This document shows positions 17,076 through 25,574 of a DNA stretch of 64,000 nucleotides, piece by piece; the first letter of the stretch is position 1; each line of letters begins with the position of its first letter. Position numbers and translations under genes: made by a program. Location of the stretch: assembly GCF_002803155.1 (NCBI RefSeq), contig NZ_NNBP01000025.1, forward strand, positions 92,231-156,230. Direction: 5' to 3'. Source of the DNA: Streptomyces sp. CB02959 (GTDB lineage: Bacteria; Actinomycetota; Actinomycetes; Streptomycetales; Streptomycetaceae). The notes under the pieces are model-generated. The model had not been told where the DNA came from, searched no databases, and saw only the letters and a program-made list of their open reading frames with translations.

Positions 17076-17657
17076 GTGCAGCCCTTGGCAGGCCAGGACC
17101 TGTTGCACACCCAGCCCCACCCCATGCACTGGCTCGCCACCGCCACCGCCCTCTCGGCGGTGATCGCGGTCTCGTCCCTCTTCCAGCCTTCCGGGGCCAC
17201 CGCCACGGCCGCCGGCACCACCAAGGCCGCCGCGGTCGCGCCGGCACCCGATCCGGGCCGTGTGGCCTTCCCCGTCAACTGCGGACCCAACCGCCTCGAC
17301 GTGGTCCAGAAGGTCTCCGGGGACCTCGACGGCGCCGGCGGCACCCAGACCGTCGCCGTGGTCCGCTGCCACACCGAGGCCGGCACCCCGCCCAGCGGCG
17401 TCTACGTCCTCGCCCAGCCCTCCGACCCGAAGGCCCCACCGCGCATCGTGGCGACCCTCCTGGCGCCCGCCCAGCGGCTCTCCGTCCAGGACATCGCCCT
17501 CCAGGGCCGGGTCGTCTCCGCGGCCGTCCAGGGCTACTCCTCACCCGACGTGCCGAGCTACATGCCGGACGTGCACAAGACCGTCAAGTGGCAATGGCAA
17601 GGCGGGAAGTTCGTCCAGGACGAACTCCCCGCCTCGTCGACCACCGCAGGTGCCTGA
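17076..17657 (+). CDS. Secreted or membrane-anchored protein of unknown function
   Basis: Hypothetical protein of 193 residues. After 17 residues it has a hydrophobic stretch (about 18-40) ending in ATATAAG, which reads as a signal peptide or anchor. The remaining 150 residues form an extracellular domain with two cysteines (NCGPN and VVRCHTE) that could make a disulfide. They include GDLDGAGGTQTVAVVRC, a pattern reminiscent of FG-GAP/VCBS-like repeats, but too short to assign. The GTG at 17076 has AGGAG ten bases upstream. It is convergent with the ferredoxin gene. No function is claimed. Confidence 0.75.
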   Translation: MQPLAGQDLLHTQPHPMHWLATATALSAVIAVSSLFQPSGATATAAGTTKAAAVAPAPDPGRVAFPVNCGPNRLDVVQKVSGDLDGAGGTQTVAVVRCHTEAGTPPSGVYVLAQPSDPKAPPRIVATLLAPAQRLSVQDIALQGRVVSAAVQGYSSPDVPSYMPDVHKTVKWQWQGGKFVQDELPASSTTAGA

Positions 17658-17747
17658 TCCGTCACACGGCGCACGTGTCTGCGGTGTTCTGCTGTGTCAT
17701 GCCTACGCCGCGTACGCACGGCGTCCACGGCGCGTACGCGCCGCCGG

Positions 17748-18041
17748 TCACTCCGCGTCCGGCCCGTAGACCTCGGCGTGGTCGGAGACCCGGCGCACGT
17801 GGATGCAGTCGCCGGGGCACTCGTTGGCGGAGTCCCGCACGTCGTTGAGCAGCGGCAACGGGACGGGCGTTGTGGCGCCCTTCTCCTGCAGCAGTTCGTC
17901 GTCGGCGCTCTTCACATAGGCCAGGCCGTCGATGTCCAGCTCGAAGACCTCCGGCGCGTACTGCGCGCAGATCCCGTCCCCGGTGCACAGGTCCTGGTCG
18001 ATCCAGACTTCCAGCTCCGGTGCTTCGTCCTGCGGGGTCAT
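17748..18041 (-). CDS. fdxA: Single-cluster ferredoxin (CxxDxxC type)
   Basis: Small cytoplasmic electron carrier of 97 residues. Cluster ligands lie in LCTGDGICAQYAPEVF (Cys19, Asp22, Cys25) and ECPGDCIHV (Cys75, with Cys79 nearby). The second cysteine of the usual CxxCxxC motif is Asp22, the pattern of ferredoxins holding a [3Fe-4S] or Asp-ligated [4Fe-4S] cluster, such as those serving actinobacterial P450 enzymes. It is divergent from the ARC gene and convergent with the secreted-protein gene. Redox partner is unknown; no P450 lies in the window. Confidence 0.92.
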   Translation of the reverse strand: MTPQDEAPELEVWIDQDLCTGDGICAQYAPEVFELDIDGLAYVKSADDELLQEKGATTPVPLPLLNDVRDSANECPGDCIHVRRVSDHAEVYGPDAE

Positions 18042-18290
18042 CTCGCCTGCCGTTCCTGCTTACGTGAACCGTTTTTGTCTAAGTGGCGCCAGCCCTGACG
18101 GGTGTTGACCGACTCGACGATACAACCGCTCGCTTTCCGATGTTGATGGGTGGGTATTCCCCTGGCGTGAGGACGTGCGCAAGGGTGAAGATCGGACACA
18201 CCCCGACAGTCTTTTCGATCTAGGGGTTTCAACCTGCACCGGCCCAGGTAGGGTCTGGAAGCGTCCAGCTCCTTGGAGGAGGTGAGGACC

Positions 18291-20057
18291 GTGGCAGCCC
18301 ACGACGACGACATCAACCGCGGCATCCGGCCGGGGCGCGGGTCTGAAGATCCAGCCGGTCAGGTTGCCTATCTTGAGCAGGAGATCGCCGTCCTGCGACG
18401 TAAGCTCGCCGACTCTCCGCGGCACACGAGGATTCTCGAAGAGCGGATCGTCGAGCTGCAGACCAACCTGGCCGGTGTTTCCGCCCAGAATGAACGCCTC
18501 GCCAATACGCTCCGCGAGGCCCGCGACCAGATTGTCGCTCTCAAGGAGGAGGTCGACCGGCTCGCTCAGCCGCCGGCCGGCTTCGGTGTCTTCCTGCAGG
18601 TGAATGAGGACGGCACCGTCGACATCTTCACCGGGGGCCGCAAGCTCCGGGTGAACGTCAGCCCCAGCGTCGAGGCCGAAGAGCTCCGGCGCGGCCAAGA
18701 GGTGATGCTCAACGAAGCGCTCAACGTGGTCGCGGCCATGGAGTTCGAGAGCGCCGGCGACATCGTCACCCTCAAGGAAGTCCTTGAGGACGGCGAGCGC
18801 GCGCTGGTCATCGGGCACACCGACGAGGAGCGGGTGGTGCGGCTCGCCGAGCCGCTGCTGGACGTCACCATCCGCCCCGGCGACGCCCTGCTGCTCGACA
18901 CCCGCTCCGGCTACGTCTACGAGGTCATCCCCAAGAGCGAGGTCGAGGAGCTGGTCCTCGAAGAGGTCCCGGACATCGACTACACCAAGATCGGTGGTCT
19001 GAGCGGCCAGATCGAGCAGATCCGGGACGCGGTCGAGCTCCCCTACCTCTACCCGGACCTCTTCAAGGAGCACGAACTCCGCCCGCCCAAGGGCGTCTTG
19101 CTCTACGGCCCGCCCGGCTGCGGCAAGACGCTCATCGCCAAGGCGGTCGCCAACTCCCTTGCCAAGAAGGTCGCCGAGGTGACCGGGCAGCCCGCCGGGA
19201 AGAGCTTCTTCCTGAACATCAAGGGCCCCGAGCTGCTCAACAAGTACGTCGGCGAAACCGAGCGGCACATCCGCCTGGTCTTCCAGCGCGCCAGGGAGAA
19301 GGCGAGCGAGGGGACGCCCGTCATCGTCTTCTTCGACGAGATGGACTCCCTCTTCCGGACCCGTGGATCCGGGGTCAGCTCGGACGTGGAGAACACCATC
19401 GTCCCGCAGCTGCTCTCCGAGATCGACGGCGTCGAGGGCCTGGAGAACGTCATCGTCATCGGTGCCTCGAACCGCGAGGACATGATCGACCCGGCGATCC
19501 TGCGCCCCGGCCGCCTCGACGTGAAGATCAAGATCGAGCGTCCGGACGCGGAGGCCGCCAAGGACATCTTCTCGAAGTACCTCACGGAAAGGCTCCCGCT
19601 GCACTCCGACGATCTCGCCGAGCACGGGAATTCCCGTAAGGCGGCGGTCAGCGGAATGATCCAGTCGGTCGTCGAGCAGATGTACGCGGAATCCGAGGAA
19701 AACCGCTTCCTGGAGGTCACCTACGCCAATGGTGACAAGGAAGTCCTTTACTTCAAGGACTTCAACTCCGGCGCAATGATCGAGAACATCGTCGGACGTG
19801 CGAAGAAGATGGCCATCAAGGCTTTCCTCGAGCACAACCAGAAGGGTCTGCGGGTCTCCCACCTCCTCCAGGCGTGCGTGGACGAGTTCAAGGAGAACGA
19901 GGACCTGCCCAACACCACCAACCCGGACGACTGGGCCCGGATCTCCGGAAAGAAGGGCGAGCGGATCGTCTACATCCGCACCCTGGTCACCGGAAAGCAG
20001 GGCGCGGACACCGGTCGCTCCATCGACACGGTGGCGAATACCGGCCAATACCTGTAA
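18291..20057 (+). CDS. arc: Proteasome-associated AAA+ ATPase ARC (Mpa)
   Basis: Hexameric unfoldase that recognises pupylated proteins and threads them into the 20S proteasome; 588 residues. An N-terminal coiled coil (about 25-75) that binds Pup is followed by two OB folds (about 80-225) and an AAA module with Walker A GPPGCGKT (273-280), Walker B VIVFFDEMD (Asp349, Glu350) and the arginine-finger region RPGRLDVKIKIERPDAEAA. The C-terminus ends GQYL, the tyrosine-containing tail that docks into alpha-ring pockets. The GTG at 18291 gives the family N-terminus MAAHDDD; the earlier TTG and GTG codons lie in the ribosome-site region. A TAGGGT box (18249-18254) may be its -10. Confidence 0.97.
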   Translation: MAAHDDDINRGIRPGRGSEDPAGQVAYLEQEIAVLRRKLADSPRHTRILEERIVELQTNLAGVSAQNERLANTLREARDQIVALKEEVDRLAQPPAGFGVFLQVNEDGTVDIFTGGRKLRVNVSPSVEAEELRRGQEVMLNEALNVVAAMEFESAGDIVTLKEVLEDGERALVIGHTDEERVVRLAEPLLDVTIRPGDALLLDTRSGYVYEVIPKSEVEELVLEEVPDIDYTKIGGLSGQIEQIRDAVELPYLYPDLFKEHELRPPKGVLLYGPPGCGKTLIAKAVANSLAKKVAEVTGQPAGKSFFLNIKGPELLNKYVGETERHIRLVFQRAREKASEGTPVIVFFDEMDSLFRTRGSGVSSDVENTIVPQLLSEIDGVEGLENVIVIGASNREDMIDPAILRPGRLDVKIKIERPDAEAAKDIFSKYLTERLPLHSDDLAEHGNSRKAAVSGMIQSVVEQMYAESEENRFLEVTYANGDKEVLYFKDFNSGAMIENIVGRAKKMAIKAFLEHNQKGLRVSHLLQACVDEFKENEDLPNTTNPDDWARISGKKGERIVYIRTLVTGKQGADTGRSIDTVANTGQYL

Positions 20058-20065
20058 CACCGCTC

Positions 20066-20105
20066 TCCGGCTGCGGATGTCCTGCACGGGGCGTCCGCAG
20101 CCGGA
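20066..20105 (+). terminator. Intrinsic terminator after ARC
   Basis: TCCGGCTGCGGA (20066-20077) pairs perfectly with TCCGCAGCCGGA (20094-20105) and is followed by CGCTTTT, a rare T-run in this genome. It separates ARC from dop transcription. Confidence 0.8.
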
Positions 20106-20332
20106 CGCTTTTCCGGGGGCGCCCGGACCGCCCCGGCGGCCCGGCGACGGACCAGGGAAAACCGGACTGGAGCAATGACTGTAATGATCTCCCCAGCGCC
20201 GCAAAGGCGTTCTAGGCTCTTCGGTACCGCTGCGTGTCGCTGTGCGGACGCGGGGAACGTACGGGGACCGGAAGTGCAGCGGTTTTTGAGCGCCTGCCCC
20301 ATCCGGGGGCGCCGCCGGGCAAGGAGGGCCGC

Positions 20333-21844
20333 ATGACCGTACGGCGAGTAATGGGAATCGAGACGGAGTACGGGATCTCCGTCCCCGGCCACCCGAACGC
20401 CAATGCCATGCTCACCTCGTCCCAGGTCGTCAACGCCTACGCGGCCGCGATGCACCGGGCACGACGTGCTCGCTGGGACTTCGAGGAGGAGAACCCGCTG
20501 CGGGACGCCCGCGGCTTCGACCTCGCCCGCGAGGCCGCCGACTCCAGCCAGCTCACGGACGAGGACATCGGCCTGGCCAATGTGATCCTCACCAACGGGG
20601 CCAGGCTCTACGTCGACCATGCGCACCCCGAGTACAGCGCTCCCGAGGTCACCAATCCGAGGGACGCGGTCCTGTGGGACAAGGCCGGCGAGCGGATCAT
20701 GGCCGAGGCCGCCGAGCGCGCGGCGCAGGTCCCCGGCGCCCAGCCCATCCACCTCTACAAGAACAACACCGACAACAAGGGCGCCTCCTACGGGACGCAC
20801 GAGAACTACCTGATGAAGCGGGAGACCCCGTTCTCGGACATCGTGCGCCACCTGACGCCGTTCTTCGTCTCCCGGCAGGTGGTCACCGGCGCCGGACGGG
20901 TCGGCATCGGCCAGGACGGGCACGAGCACGGTTTCCAGATCAGCCAGCGCGCCGACTACTTCGAGGTGGAGGTGGGCCTGGAGACGACCCTCAAGCGGCC
21001 CATCATCAACACCCGGGACGAACCGCACGCGGACGCCGAGAAGTACCGCCGGCTGCACGTGATCATCGGCGACGCCAACCTCTCCGAGATCTCGACGTAC
21101 CTGAAGCTGGGCACCACCGCGCTGGTGCTGTCCATGATCGAGGACGGCTTCATCGCCGTCGATCTCGCCGTCGACCAGCCGGTCCGCACCCTGCACCAGG
21201 TCTCGCACGACCCGTCGCTGGGTCATCTGATCACGCTCCGCAGCGGGCGCACGCTGACCGCGGTGCAGCTCCAGATGGAGTACTTCGAGCTGGCCCGCAA
21301 GTACGTCGAGGACCGCTACGGCGCGGACGCGGACGAGCAGACCCGGGACGTGCTGTCCCGGTGGGAGGACGTGCTGGGCCGTCTGGAGAACGACCCGATG
21401 AGCCTGTCGGGGGAGCTGGACTGGGTCGCCAAGCGGGAGCTGATGGAGGGCTACCGCCGCCGGGACGGCCTGGACTGGGACGCCGCCCGGCTGCACCTCA
21501 TCGACCTCCAGTACGCCGACGTGCGCGCCGAGAAGGGCCTGTACAACCGTCTGGCGGCGCGCGGCAAGATGAAGCGGCTGCTGGACGAGTCCGCGGTGGA
21601 GCAGGCCGAGCTGAAGCCTCCGGAGGACACCAGGGCCTACTTCCGCGGCCGCTGCCTGGAGCAGTACGCGGACGACGTGGCCGCCGCCTCGTGGGATTCG
21701 GTCATCTTCGACCTGCCCGGTCGTGACTCTCTGCAACGGGTGCCCACGCTGGAACCGCTGCGCGGGACCCGTAAGCACGTGAAGGAGCTCCTGGACCGTT
21801 GCCGCACGGCAGAAGAGCTGGTCAGGACGTTGTCCGGACGCTGA
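20333..21844 (+). CDS. dop: Pup deamidase/depupylase Dop
   Basis: ATP-binding glutamine-synthetase-like enzyme of 503 residues. It converts the C-terminal glutamine of Pup to glutamate and removes Pup from substrates. The start MTVRRVMGIETEYGIS has the metal-binding glutamates of the family, and AAGGAGG precedes the ATG. The Dop-specific loop is visible as the insertion around residues 40-80 that PafA lacks. Shared blocks with PafA are IHLYKNNTDNKGASYGTHENYL and PIINTRDEPHADAEKYRRLHV (shown here only as landmarks). TAGGCT at 20213-20218 may be a -10. Pup follows after 188 bases. Confidence 0.97.
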   Translation: MTVRRVMGIETEYGISVPGHPNANAMLTSSQVVNAYAAAMHRARRARWDFEEENPLRDARGFDLAREAADSSQLTDEDIGLANVILTNGARLYVDHAHPEYSAPEVTNPRDAVLWDKAGERIMAEAAERAAQVPGAQPIHLYKNNTDNKGASYGTHENYLMKRETPFSDIVRHLTPFFVSRQVVTGAGRVGIGQDGHEHGFQISQRADYFEVEVGLETTLKRPIINTRDEPHADAEKYRRLHVIIGDANLSEISTYLKLGTTALVLSMIEDGFIAVDLAVDQPVRTLHQVSHDPSLGHLITLRSGRTLTAVQLQMEYFELARKYVEDRYGADADEQTRDVLSRWEDVLGRLENDPMSLSGELDWVAKRELMEGYRRRDGLDWDAARLHLIDLQYADVRAEKGLYNRLAARGKMKRLLDESAVEQAELKPPEDTRAYFRGRCLEQYADDVAAASWDSVIFDLPGRDSLQRVPTLEPLRGTRKHVKELLDRCRTAEELVRTLSGR

Positions 21845-22032
21845 GGCGAGGCAGGTTCATGGCAAATACACCGTGATCCGTGGCTGATCGACGGCTGAAT
21901 CGGCCCCGGTGCGGGAATCATTCAGGTGACTCCCGGGCGTTGCAGCAAGTGCAGGGCCGATGTCGGACCCTGCTTGTAGGGTCGGATCTTGAAGGTCACA
22001 TCGAGCGGGGCGAACCGAGCGGGGTGAGGGAT

Positions 22033-22251
22033 ATGGCGACCAAGGACAGCGGCGGCGGACAGCAGCGGGCCACCCGGTCCACCGAAGAGGTCGAGGAGCA
22101 GGCCCAGGACGCGGAGGCGTCGGGGGACCTCAAGGAGCGCCAGGAGAAATTGTCCGACGACGTGGATTCCGTCCTGGACGAGATCGACGACGTGCTCGAA
22201 GAAAATGCCGAGGATTTCGTGCGGTCTTTCGTTCAAAAAGGCGGACAGTAA
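22033..22251 (+). CDS. pup: Prokaryotic ubiquitin-like protein Pup
   Basis: Protein tag of 72 residues, disordered and highly charged, with a helix-forming middle (EEVEEQAQDAEASGDLKERQ) that binds the ARC coiled coil. The C-terminus is FVQKGGQ, so it ends Gly-Gly-Gln. It must be deamidated by Dop before PafA can ligate it to lysines. The ATG at 22033 was chosen because it gives the canonical MATKDSGGGQQ start with GAGGG upstream. It stands between dop and prcB as usual. Confidence 0.98.
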   Translation: MATKDSGGGQQRATRSTEEVEEQAQDAEASGDLKERQEKLSDDVDSVLDEIDDVLEENAEDFVRSFVQKGGQ

Positions 22252-22289
22252 GCGCAAATCGGGCGCTTATATCTGACGCTCGCCGGCCG

Positions 22290-22524
22290 GTGTGCTGTGC
22301 GCGGTGCGAAGAGGAATTCCCGCGCGTGGTGCCCGGCCGGCGTGCTCGGCTTCGGGCGGGTTCTGCCCGGCCCGTCGATACCGGATCCCGACATGTGGAT
22401 CACGGCTCCGGGGCGGGTAGGGTCCGAGGCGTACTCTGCTTCAGCTGCAATGCAGCCTTGGGTCAATTCAAGGATCGGTCGGACGTACTTCGGGGCGGGC
22501 GGCCGAGTATCCGGAAGGAAACGT
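22290..22524 (+). pseudogene. Relic (or minimal form) of an endonuclease VII gene between pup and prcB
   Basis: In the frame starting GTG at 22290, codons 36-68 (22395-22493) read as the core of a T4-type recombination endonuclease VII: VDHGSGAGRVRGVLCFSCNA followed by ALGQFKDRSDVLR. The expected Asp37-His38, Cys50-x2-Cys53 and Asn54 are present, and a CxxC (Cys3, Cys6) stands upstream. The DHDH motif is reduced to DHGS and the linker is about 30 instead of about 10 residues. Codon use is relaxed, and the frame then runs on through the prcB start to 22733 without similarity. Most likely a decayed gene; a shortened functional protein cannot be excluded. Confidence 0.65.
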
Positions 22525-23370
22525 GTGGAAGCCAACACTCCGAGCACTGGGCGTCTGCCAGCTGCCTTCCTGACGCCTGGATCCTCGTCATTCATGGACT
22601 TCCTCGGGCAGCACTCGCCCGAGCTGCTGCCGGGCAACCGCCAGATGCCGCCCGTGCAGGGTGCCTTCGAGGCCCCGCACGGCACCACCATCGTGGCGGT
22701 CTCGTTCCCCGGCGGTGTGGTGCTCGCCGGTGACCGCCGGGCGACGATGGGCAACGTCATCGCGCAGCGCGACATGGAGAAGGTCTTCCCGGCCGACGAG
22801 TACTCGGCGGTCGGCGTCGCGGGCACGGCCGGACTCGCGATCGAGATGGTCAAGCTGTTCCAGCTGGAGCTGGAGCACTTCGAGAAGGTCGAGGGTGCCC
22901 AACTCTCCCTGGAGGGCAAGGCGAACCGGCTCTCGACGATGATCCGCGGCAACCTCGGGATGGCCATGCAGGGCCTCGCCGTGGTGCCGCTGTTCGCCGG
23001 CTACGACCTGGAGCGCGAGAAGGGCCGGATCTTCTCCTACGACGTCACCGGCGGGCGTTCGGAGGAGCACGGCTTCGCGGCGACCGGCTCCGGCTCGGTC
23101 TTCGCGCGCAGCGCGCTCAAGAAGCTCTTCCGCGAGGACTTCACGGAGCATCAGGCCGCCACCGCCGTCGTCCAGGCGCTCTTCGACGCGGCCGACGACG
23201 ACTCGGCGACCGGTGGGCCGGACATGGCGCGGCGGATCTACCCGATCGTCACGGTGATCACCGAAGAGGGATGCAAGAAGTTGACCGAGGCGGAGGTCTC
23301 GGAGATCGCCCGCGCCGTGCACGAGCGGCGCCTCGACCAGCCCGACGGCCCGCGCGCCGCGCTGCTCTGA
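22525..23370 (+). CDS. prcB: 20S proteasome beta subunit PrcB
   Basis: Catalytic subunit of the actinobacterial proteasome, 281 residues. A 53-residue propeptide is cleaved between Gly53 and Thr54 (APHG|TTIVAVSF) to expose the nucleophilic threonine; the family lysine is in GDRRATMGN-type context downstream. The Ntn-hydrolase fold follows, with GVAGTAGLAIEMVKLFQLELEH and DDDSATGGPD. The GTG at 22525 with GGAAGGAA upstream gives the typical VEANT start. The long frame opening at 22297 is not used. prcA follows after 70 bases in the same transcript. Confidence 0.97.
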   Translation: MEANTPSTGRLPAAFLTPGSSSFMDFLGQHSPELLPGNRQMPPVQGAFEAPHGTTIVAVSFPGGVVLAGDRRATMGNVIAQRDMEKVFPADEYSAVGVAGTAGLAIEMVKLFQLELEHFEKVEGAQLSLEGKANRLSTMIRGNLGMAMQGLAVVPLFAGYDLEREKGRIFSYDVTGGRSEEHGFAATGSGSVFARSALKKLFREDFTEHQAATAVVQALFDAADDDSATGGPDMARRIYPIVTVITEEGCKKLTEAEVSEIARAVHERRLDQPDGPRAALL

Positions 23371-23440
23371 CGGGACGGATGGTTTCGTGGTGCGCCCCCA
23401 GACAGCGAGAGAGCTTTTGACAGGAAGGGACGGATAGCCG

Positions 23441-24295
23441 GTGTCGACGCCGTTCTATGTCTCACCCCAGCAGGCCATGGCCGACCGCGCCGAGTACGCC
23501 CGCAAGGGCATTGCGCGCGGCCGCAGCGTCGTGGTGCTGCAGTACACCGACGGCGTGCTCTTCGTCGCCGAGAATCCCTCCCGGGCCCTGCACAAGGTCA
23601 GCGAGATCTACGACCGGATCGCCTTCGCCGCGGTCGGCAAGTACAACGAGTTCGAGAACCTCCGGATCGGCGGCGTGCGCTACGCCGACCTGCGCGGTTA
23701 CACCTACCACCGGGAGGACGTGACCGCCCGCGGGCTGGCCAACGTCTACGCCCAGACGCTCGGCACGATCTTCTCCAGCGCCGCCGAGAAGCCCTACGAG
23801 GTCGAGCTGATCGTCGCCGAGGTGGGCAACGCCCCCGAGGACGACCAGATCTACCGGCTGCCGCACGACGGCTCGATCGTGGACGAGCACGGCTCGGTCG
23901 CGGTCGGCGGCAACGCCGACCAGATCAGCAGCTACCTCGACCAGCGCCACCGCGACGGGATGTCGCTGGCGGAGGCGCTGCGGCTGGCGGTCGACTCGCT
24001 CTCCCGGGACACCAACGGCGGCGAGCGGACGCTGACCGCCGAGCACCTCGAGGTCGCGGTGCTGGACCGCACCCGCCCGCAGAAGCGGAAGTTCAAGCGG
24101 ATCCTGGGGCGGCAGCTGTCCCGGCTGCTGGACGAGCACGCCGCCGCGGAGAAGGAGAAGGAAAAGGGCAAGCCCGCGGCCGGCGAGGGCGAGTCCTCGG
24201 ACGGCCCCGCGTCCGGCAACGGCAAGGGAGCCGGCAAGGACACCGCCGCGGAGGCGGACGGCGGCGAGTCGGAGTCCGGCGCCGCGGACGACTGA
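23441..24295 (+). CDS. prcA: 20S proteasome alpha subunit PrcA
   Basis: Structural alpha-ring subunit of 284 residues that gates the chamber and receives the ARC tail. The N-terminal gate segment STPFYVSPQQAMADRAEYARKG precedes the Ntn-like fold (about 25-230) lacking a catalytic threonine. The C-terminal 50 residues are a Lys/Glu/Gly-rich disordered tail, longer than in mycobacteria but normal for Streptomyces. The GTG start has GAAGGGA upstream. It is the last gene of the pup-prcBA run before a bidirectional terminator. Confidence 0.97.
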   Translation: MSTPFYVSPQQAMADRAEYARKGIARGRSVVVLQYTDGVLFVAENPSRALHKVSEIYDRIAFAAVGKYNEFENLRIGGVRYADLRGYTYHREDVTARGLANVYAQTLGTIFSSAAEKPYEVELIVAEVGNAPEDDQIYRLPHDGSIVDEHGSVAVGGNADQISSYLDQRHRDGMSLAEALRLAVDSLSRDTNGGERTLTAEHLEVAVLDRTRPQKRKFKRILGRQLSRLLDEHAAAEKEKEKGKPAAGEGESSDGPASGNGKGAGKDTAAEADGGESESGAADD

Positions 24296-24332
24296 GGACC
24301 GCGGCACACCGCTTCCGGGCCGGCAGCCCGGA

Positions 24333-24372
24333 CCGCGCGCCCCGGTGGGTCATCACCCGCCGGGGCGCGCGG
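24333..24372. terminator. Bidirectional terminator between prcA and the LacI gene
   Basis: CCGCGCGCCCCGG (24333-24345) pairs perfectly with CCGGGGCGCGCGG (24360-24372); GGGT/ACCC stacks inside. The stop codon of the convergent LacI gene lies in the loop. Confidence 0.8.
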
Positions 24373-25450
24373 TGTTGTCCGCGGCGTCCGGCGGCGGCGC
24401 CGTCGAGCCGCGCGGGACGAGCGTGACGGGGAGGGTGGCGGCGGCGGCCGGGGTGCCGTCCAGAACGGCCATCAGCGCCCGCATACCGGCCTCGCCGAAC
24501 TCCTCGGCGGGGAGGCGTACGGTCGTCAGTTCCGGCTCCACGGCGACCGCGAGGGCCAGGTCGTCGAAGCCGGTGACCGAGATGTCCTCGGGGATCCGCA
24601 GGCCGAGGCGGCGGATCGCCTTGCAGGCGCCGGCGGCGATGATGTCGTCGTCGCACAGCAGCGCGGTGGGGCGGGGGCCGGGGGCCGTCAGCGCGGCGTG
24701 CGCGGCCCGCAGACCGGCGTCGACGCCCAGGGGGGCGGGCTCCCGGCGCAGGACCGTGCCGGGGACGTCGGCCAGGGCGTCGGTGAGGGCCCGGGCGCGC
24801 ACGGCGAACGTCCAGGAGTCCACGTCGGCCGCGAGGTGGGTGATCCGGCGGTGGCCGAGGCCGGTGAGATGGGCGGCCAACTGCCGTACGCCGTCGGCGA
24901 TGTCGAGGTTGACGGCGGCGGAGGCGGCGCGGTCGTCGGGGTCGCTGTCGAGCATCACCAGCGGCAGCCCGGCGCTGCGCAGCGCGGAGAGGGCGTCGGC
25001 CGCCATCGACGAGGCGATGACGCCGTCCAGCGCGGCGGCGGCGGAGTCGAAGGGGTCGGGGGCCGGGCCGGTGCCCTCGGGGGAGGGGTAGAGCACCACG
25101 CCGAAGTCGTGGTCGGCGGCGATCCGGGCGGCGCCGGTGTAGACCCGCGCGAAGAACTCGGTGGTGAGCGTCGGGACGACGAGCAGCGCGGTGCGGGTGC
25201 GGCCGGTGCGCAGGCTGCGGGCGGCGAGGTTGGGGCGGTAGCCCAGCTCGCGGGCGGCGGCCCGGACCACCTCGGCCTTGCCGGAGGAGACCCGGCCGTG
25301 CCACTTGTCGCCGAGGACCAGGGAGACCGCCGCCTGCGAGACGCCGGCGGCGCGGGCCACGTCGCGGCTGGTGACCCGGGCGGCGGCCCGGCCGGGGGTG
25401 CCGCCCGGTGGCGGCTGGGGGCCGTCGGGCGCGGCCTCGTGGCTGGTCAC
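24353..25450 (-). CDS. LacI-family transcriptional regulator
   Basis: DNA-binding regulator of about 365 residues. The LacI helix-turn-helix (about 26-75: TSRDVARAAGVSQAAVSLVL, then a hinge AARSLRTGRT) is followed by a periplasmic-binding-protein-like sensor domain for a sugar-type effector (about 85-340, with TGFDDLALAVAVEPELTTVR). Two in-frame GTG codons exist, at 25462 and 25450. The first overlaps the AAGGAG itself, so the second is preferred. It is divergent from an MFS exporter/importer gene across a 124-base region containing a palindrome, so it most likely controls that transporter. Confidence 0.9.
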   Translation of the reverse strand: MTSHEAAPDGPQPPPGGTPGRAAARVTSRDVARAAGVSQAAVSLVLGDKWHGRVSSGKAEVVRAAARELGYRPNLAARSLRTGRTRTALLVVPTLTTEFFARVYTGAARIAADHDFGVVLYPSPEGTGPAPDPFDSAAAALDGVIASSMAADALSALRSAGLPLVMLDSDPDDRAASAAVNLDIADGVRQLAAHLTGLGHRRITHLAADVDSWTFAVRARALTDALADVPGTVLRREPAPLGVDAGLRAAHAALTAPGPRPTALLCDDDIIAAGACKAIRRLGLRIPEDISVTGFDDLALAVAVEPELTTVRLPAEEFGEAGMRALMAVLDGTPAAAATLPVTLVPRGSTAPPPDAADNTARPGG

Positions 25451-25527
25451 CGGGCGCGTCACTCCTTGGGTCCGGCACTGCGGGGGTGGACCCGCGGGTT
25501 GCCGTCATGGTACTTATGACGCCGCAC

Positions 25528-25539
25528 GTTATACGTAAC
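25528..25539. promoter_or_regulatory. Palindrome GTTATACGTAAC, candidate LacI-family operator
   Basis: GTTA-TACG-TAAC with flanking AC/AC lies midway between the divergent LacI and MFS genes. A short AT-containing palindrome in a region otherwise above 65% GC fits an operator that controls both genes. Confidence 0.5.
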
Positions 25540-25574
25540 ACTTCCCGGCTCGGGCCGGGCGGAGAGGGGCAGGC

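Noticed and set aside
17704..17747. GTACGC-containing repeats between the secreted-protein and ferredoxin genes as a terminator or attachment site
   Set aside because: The arms are short and ambiguous, and no integrase or tRNA gene is present.
22297..22524. 76-codon N-terminal extension of prcB
   Set aside because: The family start with 53-residue propeptide begins at GTG 22525 behind GGAAGGAA; the extension has no similarity to the beta subunit.
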